Shown: piece after piece, positions 1 through 10,548 of the stretch
Layout: every line of letters starts with the position of its first letter
Numbering within the stretch: position 1 is the stretch's first letter
Source of the DNA: Parietichytrium sp. I65-24A
Lineage: Eukaryota > Sar > Bigyra > Thraustochytrida > Thraustochytriidae
Assembly (NCBI GenBank): GCA_012862575.1
Contig: BLSF01000028.1
Span: 457,644 to 521,643, forward strand
Length of the DNA stretch: 64,000 nt
Reading direction: 5' to 3'
Notes under the pieces: generated by a model
Seen by the model: the letters and a program-made list of their open reading frames with translations, nothing else
Told to the model about the DNA's origin: nothing
The model's database searches: none
Translations under genes and position numbers: made by a program

Positions 1-1455
1 CCTTTGGGCAATGGTTGGTTGCATTGCAAATGTAAATTGCGAGTCTCTGCATTGCAATAATTAATCCAACATGTACAACGTCGTGGATGAGGAATCAGTC
101 GCTCGTTGAGGAGCCCATTGGCACGAATGGCACGTGGGGCTTCGCATGCCGTCATGTTGCGCCAGCAACTTGGTGGGCTTGGTAATCGCAGCCAGTGCGC
201 GACTTGCGCGCGAGTGGTGCTGGCCACTTCGTTGGTACTCGAGAATTAAATATTACTGAGTACTCGTATTGAACTGACTGACAAGTCATTCAAGACTTGC
301 TCTCTGGCTAATAACCAGCACTAACCTGCTCTTGGACACTTCAATATGACTTGGCTACAGCCGTTCCGCTGAAAAAGTACATTTTACTCTTTTTACATGT
401 GATCACGTGATAGACAGTTAGTCACACGGTGAACGAAAGTTGCGGCTTCTGAAAGTCACGTAGTAGAAGTAGAGTGGGGAACAGTGTGGAAGGTCGACTT
501 CGCCTCTTTCGTTCACAGTCAGCAGCTGTCAGTTTCAAGGTTTTGAGTTGGGTTTGTCATCGACCGTTCCTTACTCTAAAGGAAACAAGACAAGAACTCT
601 CTTTTGGTGGAAGTACTTCAGCACCAGACAGAGACAGACATCTATCTACTCGATACGTAGTACTAATTACTCAGTACTATCGTCTTCTTTTTTTCTCTCT
701 GAGTCGAACTGGCGAAGATGTGGTTTTAGATGATTGAGGAAAGGAAACCGCTGGTAGAGCAAGCACACCATCAACAGCTAGCGTCCCGTGCGGTTCGTTG
801 TTCTTGCTACCCCGTCACTAGATATAGCTAAATCGCTGGCAACACACCGAGTGTGCGAGTAAGGCAGAAATGAAAGAGACCGAGACTAGTGAGCCAGTTA
901 AAAGCGCTTATAGGGACTCAGTAGATTCTCAGTAGCAGAGCAAATTTGTTTCTGGGCTCTCTGTCTACCGTCAAGCCAAGCAGGATAAGGAGGGTCGGGT
1001 GGTTTGTTTGTCAGCTTGTCTGGCTTCCGCGTTTCCTCTGTCATACGTTACAAAACTTACAGTTAGTGTGAGGGACTGGCAATCAATACACTGTCAGTCA
1101 GTCCTGTCTGGTTTGTCTCAATGAAACAGTTCAGAAATCAAAGCTCGCCAATCGGAAACACACAGAAACACGGAAAGAGACTCAGGAACAGTTGGCGGGT
1201 GGTGTCACACGGAGTGTTCGGCACGGATCCCTGCGTTCGGCGGGTGCGGGCACAATCCAATTCTGTGGCTCGTCGCTTCGCAGAGCGGGCTCAGCTGCGC
1301 GACCGGCAGGGGACGTCTTGGAGGCTGCGAAAAGAAAAAGAAAAAAGAGGAACTTGTTGTGACGAATCGCTTGGAGAAGCAAATTGACACAGGACACTTT
1401 CCAGCAAAAGAGCGCAGACGAGGTTGTGACGACAGTTTTTGGTTTGTGTCGCAAT
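1..1455. other. Upstream intergenic region and 5' leader
   Basis: No convincing gene is visible. Short open frames occur (for example 474-737) but none has a recognisable domain or good start context. The first 60 bases carry repeated GCATTGCAA-like words. Copies of the intergenic GTACTC/CAGTAC motif lie near 234-267 and 655-679. The last few hundred bases are probably the promoter and 5' leader of the desaturase gene. An in-frame stop at about 1360 bounds its reading frame. Confidence 0.5.
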
Positions 1456-4400
1456 ATGTCTGCGCCGAGGAGGATGCGGGTTCCCAATCCCGCGGAAAAG
1501 GACTTCGCCGCAGCTGGCGAAGAGCGCTCTAGCTTTGAGCAGGTCATGTCAAGCGTTCTCTCCAAGAAAGGGCGTAGCGGAGGAGCAAAGAAGGGGAATC
1601 TTTCGCTAGCCGAATACACGCTATCTCTCATTGTCCTTTTCGGGGGATGGATGGTAGCTTTGTTTGGAATCGCCGGGCAAGTTCGACCAGCCGGTGTCAC
1701 TGCCTTCGCGATCACTGCCGCCGCTGGACTGGGGTTTATGGTGTTCAGCTGGTTCATTTATGGTTCAAACATCCAAACTCTTATGTGGGTGGCGGATCTG
1801 ATGGAGGATCGTGTGTTGCGAACAAGGGAGAACTGGAGAAATGAGACCTTGCGTTCATTGGTCGAAGTGGGTTCTTGGTTGCACATTATGTTTCGAATTT
1901 ATGCAATCACCGAAAGCGCAGTTATTGCTGCGTTTTGCGGTTCCGTGGTCGGTGCGTTCTGTGTTGTATTAGGTGATTATTTTACAGACTACACGCGCGA
2001 GGCCGAGGAACGATTGAGAGCTCAGGCCGAAAGCAGTTTGAATAGTTATCGCTATCTTCGTAGTATTTCGGAAGATGGATTTCGACCTGCAGAGGAAAGA
2101 TCCCAGCATTCTCGTGGAGGTCCAGGGCCTCTTGAAGCAGTACAGAGTGAGGCGAAAGAGTCCCATGCGGAGGATGAAAGTAGCATTAGTGCTGGTGCTC
2201 GCCCAGCCGAGCCAAGGGTTTGGGCACACGAGGAGTTTGCCTCTGTTTTTTACACCCCACAATTTGTTTCTCTTCTCGTCTCGTTCGCGCTGGCGGTCTC
2301 CCTATATCATGTAAAAGATAGCCAGGACCTTGGAGTGGCTGCAATTTTAACCACGCTGGCGAACGTTGCTTTCATTACAGCCGAGCAGCTTCTTATGCTC
2401 TGGCGCCCCACTCGTTGGGCGGCGGTCATTCTTCATGACAGGGTCATGAACGTGGTCTACAACTGGGAGCATAAAACCATTCGGTCCGGATTTGAGACAT
2501 GCTTCTACCTGAGCTCGATCTTTTTTTGCTACGCGGTAACCGAGAACGTGCCATTTGCCGTACTGGTTGGCACACTTGCGGGGATGGGTATCGTTTTAAC
2601 GTCGTCGTGGCTCGGCATTGGCGTCCACCCATCGCAGGATGACGCCTCTCGCCTTACCAAAGAAACAGAGCGCGGGGTCTTCATGCTCGCCATCTTTGGT
2701 TGGGCATGTGCGATCTTGTTGTACACTATCTACATATACTCACGCAGCAGCGTGCTTGCGCTGGGCCTAGTGTTGCCCACTGGAATCGCAATCATTTGCC
2801 TGTCCGAGCTAGCTGTATCGCACTGCGCGATGAACTCCAGCTTTTTGGTCGAAGACACAAGTTCCGGTCCTTCTCCTCCCTCGCAGAGTCAAGATAGATC
2901 TGCCGCTGTAGATTTCCCGCGGCTGGAAAGCAGTCTGCAAGAGAACGCCAAACCAAAGAGTCTCAAATCCAAGTGGTCTGTTTTCCAGTATACCATAGGC
3001 TCGCTCCTGTTGCCTTCGCAAGCGTGGATGTCGGATTCGTCGGACAGAATTCACAGACTTTCTTCTGTAACCTTTGAGCAGGTGGAGTCCGATAGCCGTG
3101 GTGGCGATCCCGTTGAGAAAGTCAAGAAGATATTTGCGAAAAAATCAACTCGAGTCATCTCTCGAGACGAGATGTGCGGCAAAAGCTGGGTTATCATCGA
3201 AGGCTTTGTCTTTGACGTGGGCCAGTTCGCGAGCTCCCATCCAGGGGGTGAGGGACTACTGCTTGATTATTCTAATAGGCAAGCTGATATCTCTGACCAA
3301 TTTGCTGCATTTCACCACCCTGCCACGTACAATCGATTGATCCCACTTCTTGTGGGCAAGTTTCAAGAACAGTCCGCGTCGCAGCCAACCGACGATACAG
3401 ACTTGGGCGAATCACATGCCGCTTTTCGCCGAGCATCGTCTGAATACCGCATGCTTCGTTCGTACCTTTGGATGAACGGGTATTTCGACGGGGCTGAGAG
3501 TGATTATGACTCCGCAAGGAGCTGTGCACACCAACACCTTGTAGTGTTCTCGCTTGGAGTCCTTGCTGCATGCCAAATTGCGTTGTTGGGGCACTTGCTG
3601 TCCAACACCCCTGCTGAAGCGCAAAACACAATGTGGTTCACATGTCGTACATATCTCCAGTGTATATTGGCTGGTGCCTGCTTGGGATTTTTCTGGCAGC
3701 AAGGCGCTTTCATTGCTCATGATGCTCTCCATAATGGTGTTGTGAATCGAACCAAGGAGGGCCGGCCAAAGTCACCGTTCATTCCTAACAATGTTCTGGG
3801 CTGGTTCCACGGCAGTGTTTTGTTTGGAATCAGTTCTGCAATGTGGCTTGACGAGCATTCCGTACACCACGCAATGACAATGCGTCCGTGCCAGGATGCT
3901 CAATTCAACTATCTTCCACTCTGGTGCGTATCTATGAAAGAGCTCTCCACTCGATTTTGGCAAGACATGCGTGAATCATTCTTTCTGATGCCGATGATTA
4001 CAAAGCTGTTGGTTTCCATTCAACATTATACTTTGCTGCCACTAGCAGTCCTCGTGGGAAGGTTCAACTTTTATTTGATCAATATCGCGTACGCTGTCAA
4101 AAACGGAATCTACTACGACTTGCTTGGGATGGCGATATACTGGATGGCGTTTTCCGTGCTTTTATTTCAAATTAGTGGTCACCTCGGACTTCAAATTTGC
4201 TTTGTGTTGGTTTCGCACTGGACTGTCGGCATCTTGCATGTTCAGCTTCTTATTAACCACCTCGCGACTGATGCATTCACTGACAAGGAGGAAGAGGACT
4301 TGGAGTTTTTCTCGTTCCAAGTCAAAACTACCAGGAACATCGACAGCACCGAGAACTCTGACTGGTTCCATGGAGGGCTTCAGTACCAGATAGAACATCA

Positions 4401-4578
4401 TCTCTTCCCTCAGCTGCCACGCCATCGCTTAGCTCTTGTGAAGCCTGCGGTGCTCGAGATCTGTCAGAGAAATGGACTGCATTACGAGTCGGTCTCCTTT
4501 GTGCGGGCCGTAAAACTCTCCCTGTTGAACTTTCGTGAGCTTGCGAATGAAGTTTGGGAGGGACGTCTTACAATTTAA
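1456..4578 (+). CDS. Cytochrome b5-fused front-end fatty acid desaturase with duplicated N-terminal membrane module
   Basis: This is a 1040-residue protein. The C-terminal half is a front-end acyl desaturase, the type that adds a double bond between an existing one and the carboxyl end in PUFA synthesis at the ER. The cytochrome b5 heme motif HPGG is at residues 595-598. The three histidine boxes are HDALH (from 755), HSVHH (from 801) and QIEHH (978-982); the Gln in the last box is the front-end signature. Family members are usually about 450 residues. Here roughly 550 extra residues precede the b5 domain. They hold many hydrophobic segments and two copies of one membrane module, with DRV at 118 and 328 and YAxTE at 149 and 359. 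The first in-frame ATG is 1456; the open frame reaches back to about 1384 without an ATG and a stop lies near 1360. Regiospecificity cannot be read from the sequence. The desaturase assignment is firm; the role of the extension is unknown. Confidence 0.93.
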   Translation: MSAPRRMRVPNPAEKDFAAAGEERSSFEQVMSSVLSKKGRSGGAKKGNLSLAEYTLSLIVLFGGWMVALFGIAGQVRPAGVTAFAITAAAGLGFMVFSWFIYGSNIQTLMWVADLMEDRVLRTRENWRNETLRSLVEVGSWLHIMFRIYAITESAVIAAFCGSVVGAFCVVLGDYFTDYTREAEERLRAQAESSLNSYRYLRSISEDGFRPAEERSQHSRGGPGPLEAVQSEAKESHAEDESSISAGARPAEPRVWAHEEFASVFYTPQFVSLLVSFALAVSLYHVKDSQDLGVAAILTTLANVAFITAEQLLMLWRPTRWAAVILHDRVMNVVYNWEHKTIRSGFETCFYLSSIFFCYAVTENVPFAVLVGTLAGMGIVLTSSWLGIGVHPSQDDASRLTKETERGVFMLAIFGWACAILLYTIYIYSRSSVLALGLVLPTGIAIICLSELAVSHCAMNSSFLVEDTSSGPSPPSQSQDRSAAVDFPRLESSLQENAKPKSLKSKWSVFQYTIGSLLLPSQAWMSDSSDRIHRLSSVTFEQVESDSRGGDPVEKVKKIFAKKSTRVISRDEMCGKSWVIIEGFVFDVGQFASSHPGGEGLLLDYSNRQADISDQFAAFHHPATYNRLIPLLVGKFQEQSASQPTDDTDLGESHAAFRRASSEYRMLRSYLWMNGYFDGAESDYDSARSCAHQHLVVFSLGVLAACQIALLGHLLSNTPAEAQNTMWFTCRTYLQCILAGACLGFFWQQGAFIAHDALHNGVVNRTKEGRPKSPFIPNNVLGWFHGSVLFGISSAMWLDEHSVHHAMTMRPCQDAQFNYLPLWCVSMKELSTRFWQDMRESFFLMPMITKLLVSIQHYTLLPLAVLVGRFNFYLINIAYAVKNGIYYDLLGMAIYWMAFSVLLFQISGHLGLQICFVLVSHWTVGILHVQLLINHLATDAFTDKEEEDLEFFSFQVKTTRNIDSTENSDWFHGGLQYQIEHHLFPQLPRHRLALVKPAVLEICQRNGLHYESVSFVRAVKLSLLNFRELANEVWEGRLTI

Positions 4579-4878
4579 TCATTTCAAACCAGTGTTTCCA
4601 TTATCATTCAAGAGCCAAACTCTAGAAGCTAGATACACCCCAGTAAGAACTCACCGTGAACTTCTGAAGCAGCCGCGCCGTCACTGTGGCACGGTCACAC
4701 GCAAACGGTCATACGTAACTTTGGCTTACCGGTACCGTTAGCTAGTGAGGGCACCAAAAAATCTATATATCGGTAGGGTCTCATTAACAAAATCTGGCGA
4801 GTGCTGTGAGAATCACGTGAGCAAACGGAGATCGCGGTCCACCGTCTCCAAAGGTAGAGTGCTGCCCCGCCGGTCCTC
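4579..4878. promoter_or_regulatory. Intergenic region with a possible TATA element
   Basis: This 300 bp stretch lies between the desaturase stop and the SLC44-like start. An AT-rich word TATATAT at about 4764-4770 lies about 110 bases before the next ATG and could be a TATA-type element. That reading is speculative. Nothing else stands out. Confidence 0.25.
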
Positions 4879-7326
4879 ATGGATGAAGGGGAGGACACAG
4901 AGGAAGGGCGTCGCCCTCCGCTAGAGAATCGAAAGTGCAACGATTGCTTATTCGTTGTGCTCTTCGTCCTGTATTGGCTTGGCATGCTTGTAGTGGGCAT
5001 CGTCGCACTTTCAACAGGGGACGGGCGACGGCTTCTTTTCGCGACGGATTATCTCGGAAATACCTGCGGACAGTGCGAAGACGGAGACAGTTGCGGAACC
5101 TCAATCTATTACCCGAGACTGGCACTAGATGCACTTCTGCAAGGGTTTAATCCTTTCACGGGTCTGTTCCCAGACACCGCTTCCACAAACTACTATGGCA
5201 TTTGTGTCGACTCTTGCCCCGATCCCGGGAGCTTCGTATGTTCGTACGAAATGAGCAGGACCTTGCAAAGCTTGTACATGTCGGAAGAAGCCACAAAGAC
5301 AATTCTTGAGGATTGCAGTCTCGCAATGAATCTTGCGAGCCGTGGATCAGAGAACAATTTTGGGATGGACGCCCTTAACTCCTCCTGCAAAAGTGCGATG
5401 GAGGAGTGCTGGAGGGTTTCACAGGAACAAGTGAACGTTTTGTTTCGTTGTATCCCGGTGGAGCAGCTAAATACTTCCTCAGAAGCGAGCTGTTACTACC
5501 CAGAATATCAAGATGAAGAAAACGAAATTAGGATGCCCGCAACACTGTGCCCTGACCAGTTGTATGCCACGCTGCTTGACGAGAAGTGTGTTGACGCAGA
5601 TTGTCTTGCACGTACAGGGGAAACGTGTATCACGAACCCGCGGTGTAGCTACAAATTGGAAGAGGAAACGACATATTCTGTGACAAGCCAATATGCAAGC
5701 AGCACTAGCTTGCTGCTTTCGAAACTCAACACTTGGGTGTATTACCTTTCCAAAAGCCTTGGAGACGTGGGCGAGACCTGGCAGACGATTGTCCTAGTTG
5801 GGGGCCTGGGGGCAACCTTGCTCGGCTTTGCGTGGATCAAGATTTTGCAGTACACAGTGCAGCTATTTGTCACTCTTGTGATTGTTCTCAGCCTCGTTAC
5901 ACTCGTTCTCGCCACGTTGCTGTGCTTCTCAAAGGCTGGAAAACTAACCTCAGAGATAGCTTGGGTGTCGACACAGTTGAATAGTACTCAAATCAGCGCC
6001 ATATTTAGTGCATCGGATGGCCTCGCGGGCGTGTGGAACCTCTTTGGAATATTACTTGCGATACTCACCTGTGTTTACTTTCTTATCTTAATCGTGATGA
6101 GGCGGAAAATTAAGCTCGCAACTCGCATTCTTGCAGAGGCATCAAAAGCGCTGCAAATGGTCACCTCAGTCATGTTGGTGCCTTTATTCTCCATCGTTTC
6201 TACCACTGCGCTCTTGGGTTATGCACTTGGAATATTCAGTTACATTTTCACCTCGGGAACTCCTGAACTGCATAATCTTACGTTGGCAGGTATCGAAGAG
6301 AGTTTGGTCCAAGAATGGGCATCGGTGTCCGCCTCGTTCGACACACGACGCACTCTTGTCGCGCCAAATCTCGCCGAGCTAAATTCGCACTTAACGGCCG
6401 AGTTCGTTCGAGCGCTAGACAGTAGCAGCGATTCACAGTCAGTCAGCTATTACGACGTTTCTTTTTTCGCCATTATACCTAGCGGAGGCATCGGTGGAAT
6501 GATGGCCTATCACATATTTGGCTGTCTTTGGGCGCTGCAAGTCATAAGCGGAGCTTCATACCTCACGATCTCCAGATCTGTTTCTCACTGGTACTGGACG
6601 AGGGACAAAGACGAGCTACCCTTCATCTCGGTCTTGTCGAGCTTGACAGTGTCTTTTACGACAAGTTTCGGAACAATCTGTTGCGGGGCCTTCTTTATCG
6701 CCTTAATGAAATTCATCCGCCTGCTGCTGTTTTACATCGACAAGTACACCCGGAAGTTGCAGCAACGAAACTCGATCGTCAGAGTAGTGCTTAAAGTCCT
6801 ACAATGCTGCATGTGGTGTTTCGAGAAGCTTCTCAAGTACGTCACCGAGAATGCATACGTTATGGTTGGCATGTTTGGGTGCGGATATTGCAAAGGTGCA
6901 CAGCTTGCAATCCAATACATCCTACAAAATATCGGTCGGGTCGGTGCTGTCGGATTTCTCGGAGGAGTGGTCTCGCTTCTCTCTATACTTGTTGTGACTG
7001 CTTGCTGCACTATGTTAGAATATATTTGGCTTTCCGAAGCGCAAAAGTTTCAGACGGGAGGAGAGCGAGAGGTGTCCTCAATATCCCTCTCAGTAATACT
7101 CACTGCGTTTCTCGCTTTCTTTATGGCCTGGTCCTTTATGCAGGTTTACTCCGTCGCGGTAGACACGATATTGCTGTGCTTTTGCGTTGACGTGGACTAC
7201 AACAAGGACACAAAAAAATATTTCATGGAACGGAGCCTTCGGAAGGTCTTCGGAAAGAAGAAGAAGAAAGATGCCGACCGCGCCATCTCTCAACGGACCA
7301 AGACCACTGCCGTTGTTCCCTCCTAA
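4879..7326 (+). CDS. Choline transporter-like protein (SLC44/CTL family)
   Basis: This is an 815-residue multi-pass membrane protein with CTL/SLC44 architecture. It has a short charged cytoplasmic N-terminus and a first membrane segment at about 22-45, followed by the family-typical sequence TGDGRRLLFATDYLGNTCG. Next is a cysteine-rich extracellular domain to about residue 300, then a run of roughly nine hydrophobic segments. The C-terminus is lysine-rich and cytosolic. Family members move choline or related organic cations, or support phosphatidylcholine synthesis; the substrate here is inferred only from family. The start is the first ATG, with G at +4. The gene ends 30 bp from the oppositely oriented DUF4485 gene. 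Placement after a desaturase is suggestive of lipid metabolism but is not evidence of co-regulation. Confidence 0.88.
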   Translation: MDEGEDTEEGRRPPLENRKCNDCLFVVLFVLYWLGMLVVGIVALSTGDGRRLLFATDYLGNTCGQCEDGDSCGTSIYYPRLALDALLQGFNPFTGLFPDTASTNYYGICVDSCPDPGSFVCSYEMSRTLQSLYMSEEATKTILEDCSLAMNLASRGSENNFGMDALNSSCKSAMEECWRVSQEQVNVLFRCIPVEQLNTSSEASCYYPEYQDEENEIRMPATLCPDQLYATLLDEKCVDADCLARTGETCITNPRCSYKLEEETTYSVTSQYASSTSLLLSKLNTWVYYLSKSLGDVGETWQTIVLVGGLGATLLGFAWIKILQYTVQLFVTLVIVLSLVTLVLATLLCFSKAGKLTSEIAWVSTQLNSTQISAIFSASDGLAGVWNLFGILLAILTCVYFLILIVMRRKIKLATRILAEASKALQMVTSVMLVPLFSIVSTTALLGYALGIFSYIFTSGTPELHNLTLAGIEESLVQEWASVSASFDTRRTLVAPNLAELNSHLTAEFVRALDSSSDSQSVSYYDVSFFAIIPSGGIGGMMAYHIFGCLWALQVISGASYLTISRSVSHWYWTRDKDELPFISVLSSLTVSFTTSFGTICCGAFFIALMKFIRLLLFYIDKYTRKLQQRNSIVRVVLKVLQCCMWCFEKLLKYVTENAYVMVGMFGCGYCKGAQLAIQYILQNIGRVGAVGFLGGVVSLLSILVVTACCTMLEYIWLSEAQKFQTGGEREVSSISLSVILTAFLAFFMAWSFMQVYSVAVDTILLCFCVDVDYNKDTKKYFMERSLRKVFGKKKKKDADRAISQRTKTTAVVPS

Positions 7327-7356
7327 GATCGCACGTACACAGGGTACGGCGCAATC

Positions 7357-8548
7357 TTAATCCAATCGTGTCCCGTCGCGGAGCAACGTCTTGGAGTTTC
7401 GCTGAAATTGATCCAGGTACTCAAAAAAGTCCCCATCACTGTCGTGTTCCTGTGAGAAGTGCAAGTCGTCGTAAAGACTGTCCGCCTCGCGTTCCCCTTG
7501 ATCAGCCTCAGCCCTTCCATCAGCCTCGCCGGGCAAACGGTGGCCTCTTGTACACTCGCCTTCGTGCGCCCCAAAGGAGGCCGTGTCTTCATAGTCGCGA
7601 AAGCGTAGCACGTCATCTTCGGGAGGGTCATATGCGCCTTCCATGCTGCGTTCTAAACGCTTATTGTTTACGCGATAAAATGCTTCAGAATGGCCGTAAT
7701 CTTTGTCATGTAAAAAGCTGGCGTTGGAGTTCTCCTGCATATGCAACAGCTCCTGTACGTGCAGTTTCCGTAATTCATCGATCTCCGCGGCATGTACCTG
7801 CCGAAGCCTCTCGCGCTCGCGAAGTCTCAGCATACGCTCTGCCTCTATTTCTTTTTCCAACAGTGCGTTTCTGTGTTTTTCTGCTTCGAGCTGTTTCAAC
7901 AGGGTTTCCATTTGTTCGATCAAAGTAGATACATGAGGATTACTTCCTGCGCTCTTTCCGTTTTCAAGTGCAAAGGATTTGCCGCTGAAACCATGATGCT
8001 TCTTGGTCTTTCCAATCCTGACGGGTTCCTCCTTTGGCAAGGTGGCGGGGAAGGAGTTTTTACGCTGCCGCCGGAAGGATGGTGTCGAGCGAAAGTCCTT
8101 TCTCCCGATGGATTGGCTTGAGGCCAATCTCAAGTGCATCGGCAGAGTTTTCAGCCCATCCGTCGGGGGAACGTGGGTAAAAGGCTCTGAGAGCCCCCCC
8201 TCGTGAAGTTGTTTCACGAGAAGACCTGCATACTGGTTTCGATTCTTCTTCCAAGTCAGATTTGACAACGGCTCACTTAGCTTCTCCGTCCACTGCTTGA
8301 CACGAATTTTTATGTGTCTGCTTGTCAGTTGCGAGGCAAGACGTTCTGCGGCGTCCAAATCGCGCAGAAAACCATCGTCCCAACTCCTAGCTTCCTCTTC
8401 AAGCCGCTGGTTGCGAGCAAGAAAGCGGTCCTGAACCACAACGATTGTGCGCCGAGCCGGGGGTTAGTGCTCTTGCCAAGGTTCGAACTGTTCGACAAGC
8501 GAGACTTACAATAGCTGACTCACCATCTGCTGAGAAATAAGATGACAT
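7357..8548 (-). CDS. DUF4485 domain coiled-coil protein (CEP112-like N-terminus)
   Basis: Two exons: 8510-8548 (13 codons) and 7357-8430, joined by a 79 bp intron with GTAAGT donor and CAG acceptor in phase 0. The product is about 370 residues. Residues about 20-110 contain WKKNRNQYA followed by EPFTHVPP and a conserved LP. This matches, from memory, the DUF4485 domain at the N-terminus of the centrosomal protein CEP112. After a basic, Ser-rich linker, a charged coiled coil of about 70 residues runs from roughly 190 to 260 (many E, R, L), and an acidic tail follows. Without the tiny first exon the frame has no ATG at a sensible place, so splicing is likely. A centrosomal or ciliary role is inferred from the family. 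The gene converges on the SLC44-like gene with a 30 bp gap. Confidence 0.72.
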
Positions 8549-9408
8549 GGCCGAGCTCTTATGCTTGTTGCACTCCGCAGCGAGTGACAATTGAGAAGAA
8601 GCAGGGCCGATATATCATGATTCACAGTCTCCGAAGGGCCTGCAACTTTCGCACTCTCCTCTCTCTCCTCACTCCAACTCCTCAAACTACTCCATCCAAC
8701 TGCTCCAACTGCCTTTTTGGTTCATTTTGGTTCCCCTTTGGTTTCGCAAAATCGAGCTCTGGACAAAGGCTCGTTTCTATTCGGTTTGTTCTTTAGTGTT
8801 TTCCATAAGGCCACATAGCTTTCAGACTAGCTAAGAGTCAAGTTTGCAATCTCGTATAGCTACTATAATTACGTGTTAGTTGGGAGAGCCTGCTGCAGTA
8901 TCCCTTTCGTAGAATGGGATGTGTACTCAGTACTCCGCACTAGTAACAAGTCAGTTCGAAATTCCCAGACACCTCTTTCGCGCAAGTCGTCTGAATCGCC
9001 TCTCCAAAGCTTTTAGCGGCTGGGTAAGAGTCGGGGTGCATGAAGCAGATTTCACTGTAGCATGTGTGGCATGCTCCTTCACTTCTCCCCTGCAGTGATA
9101 TGTGAATCAAGATATTTTTCGTTGCGGAAATAAAAAAGTCCTCAAACCTTACTGTTTAGGATAGCTTACATCGTAAGACCCTTACCTCGCTTCGTCATGA
9201 GATGTGTGTTTGTCTGACTGCGAGTGCAGCGTATGAAGCACAAGCCCAGCAGTCGCGCGCAAAGGTCGAGGTGCCGAACGTGCAAACCTGTAAAGACACA
9301 GCTCCCGGTGATAGCAGCGCCCGGAAGACGACGAGCAGCGAAGACGCGTTTACATTTCGGTGTGAGAACGCCCTCCACTTGCGAAACTTTGGAAGAAGAC
9401 CACTCAAA
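8549..9408. promoter_or_regulatory. Divergent promoter region between the DUF4485 gene and the carrier gene
   Basis: This is about 860 bp between two divergent starts. It contains T-rich and CT-rich stretches near 8650-8790 and one intergenic motif copy, GTACTCAGTACTC, at about 8923-8935. An open frame reaches upstream of the carrier ATG to an alternative ATG at 9202, which would add 69 residues of low-complexity sequence. No other gene is seen. Confidence 0.4.
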
Positions 9409-10548
9409 ATGGACCTCAAAGCGTTTGCAAGCAGCAGATACTTTGGCGCTCCTGCGTCTGGAGCGCCTACCAAATCGGGCGTGATTGCTTACTCTGCTGC
9501 CGGAGAGAACGGAGGGGCCCCAGTGAAAAAACCTGTTGCTCCTGCTCTTACTCTGATTCCGCTCACCAGTGCTGCCGTTGCGACTGCGACAATCATGTAT
9601 CCAGTTGATGTGATGCGAGCGCTGACGATGGCTTCTGCGGGTTCAAAGGAGCCATTCAAGATCGGCGAGTACTACAGCAAGTTTGGTGTTCGCGGGTTTG
9701 TGAGCAAAGGTGTCTTGCCGGAGATCGCCAAATCGACTGTGATGCGTGTAAGCAAATTCTTTTTCTTTCCCGTCATCTGCCAAAATTTGCATGGCAAGCC
9801 GGTGAAAAATTGCTCGACCGGAGAGAAGGGTATTGCTGGCGCCTTGGCTACAGTCCCTGAGATTCTTCTCATTAGCCCTCTTGAAGTGGCGAAGATCGGT
9901 ATGCAGCTGGACGTTGACAACAAATACAAGAATAACTCTCGTCTTTTTCTGAAGGAACTTTATCAAAGCCGCGGATTGAGCGGGTGGTACAGTGGGTGGG
10001 CTGGTATGCAATGGCGACAATGCTTCTGGACTGGCACATATTTCGCAACACTGTCGTGGTGGAAGGAAACCGTAGAGCCTCCAATGCAAAAGGCAGGTAT
10101 CCCTCAGCCAATTGCGACTTTAGTCTCTGGGTTCCTTGCTGGGTAAGTTGGGGGATCGCATCCGAAGGCATATTTTAGTGAAATGCCAAGGATTTCCTTG
10201 GCAGAGCGCTTTTTTTGGTGAACAAATATTGGAAACTAACTCTTCACATCGCACGGTCTTTGATGCAGGTTTTTTGCAACTTTTCCAAATGCGCCTGGTG
10301 ACGTCGTGCGATCCGTTGTGCAAAAGCGCCTCTTTAAGGAGCCAAACAGAGCGGCATACGGGATCTCCATTGGAGGTGTCATGGAGCATGTCAGTGTCGC
10401 CAGCGACATTTTCAAATCTCACGGAATCCGCGGTTTGTACGCAGGGCTTGGATTCAAAGCAATGCACTTGGGTGGAAGCGGAGCTTTGATGGCTATGCTC
10501 ATTCCAATCTTTGCCGATCTATCTGGCATTCCTTACTCCGGAGTGTAG
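9409..10548 (+). CDS. Mitochondrial carrier family protein (SLC25-like)
   Basis: Two exons: 9409-10142 and 10269-10548, with a 126 bp intron (GTAAGT donor, CAG acceptor, phase 2). The product is 337 residues, normal for a six-helix mitochondrial carrier. The three carrier repeats are marked by PxDxxR at about residue 65 (YPVDVMR), PxExxK at about 157 (SPLEVAK) and PxDxxR at about 254 (in PGDVVR). The last spans sequence just after the splice junction, which supports the intron. These proteins exchange metabolites across the inner mitochondrial membrane. The substrate cannot be assigned from the contact residues I can read. I chose ATG 9409 for its AAAATGG context; ATG 9202 is in frame upstream and would give an N-terminal extension. 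Confidence 0.88.

Noticed and set aside
9202-9408. Upstream in-frame ATG extension of the mitochondrial carrier
   Set aside because: It adds 69 residues with no carrier features, while ATG 9409 has a stronger context and gives the usual length. The extension is not excluded.
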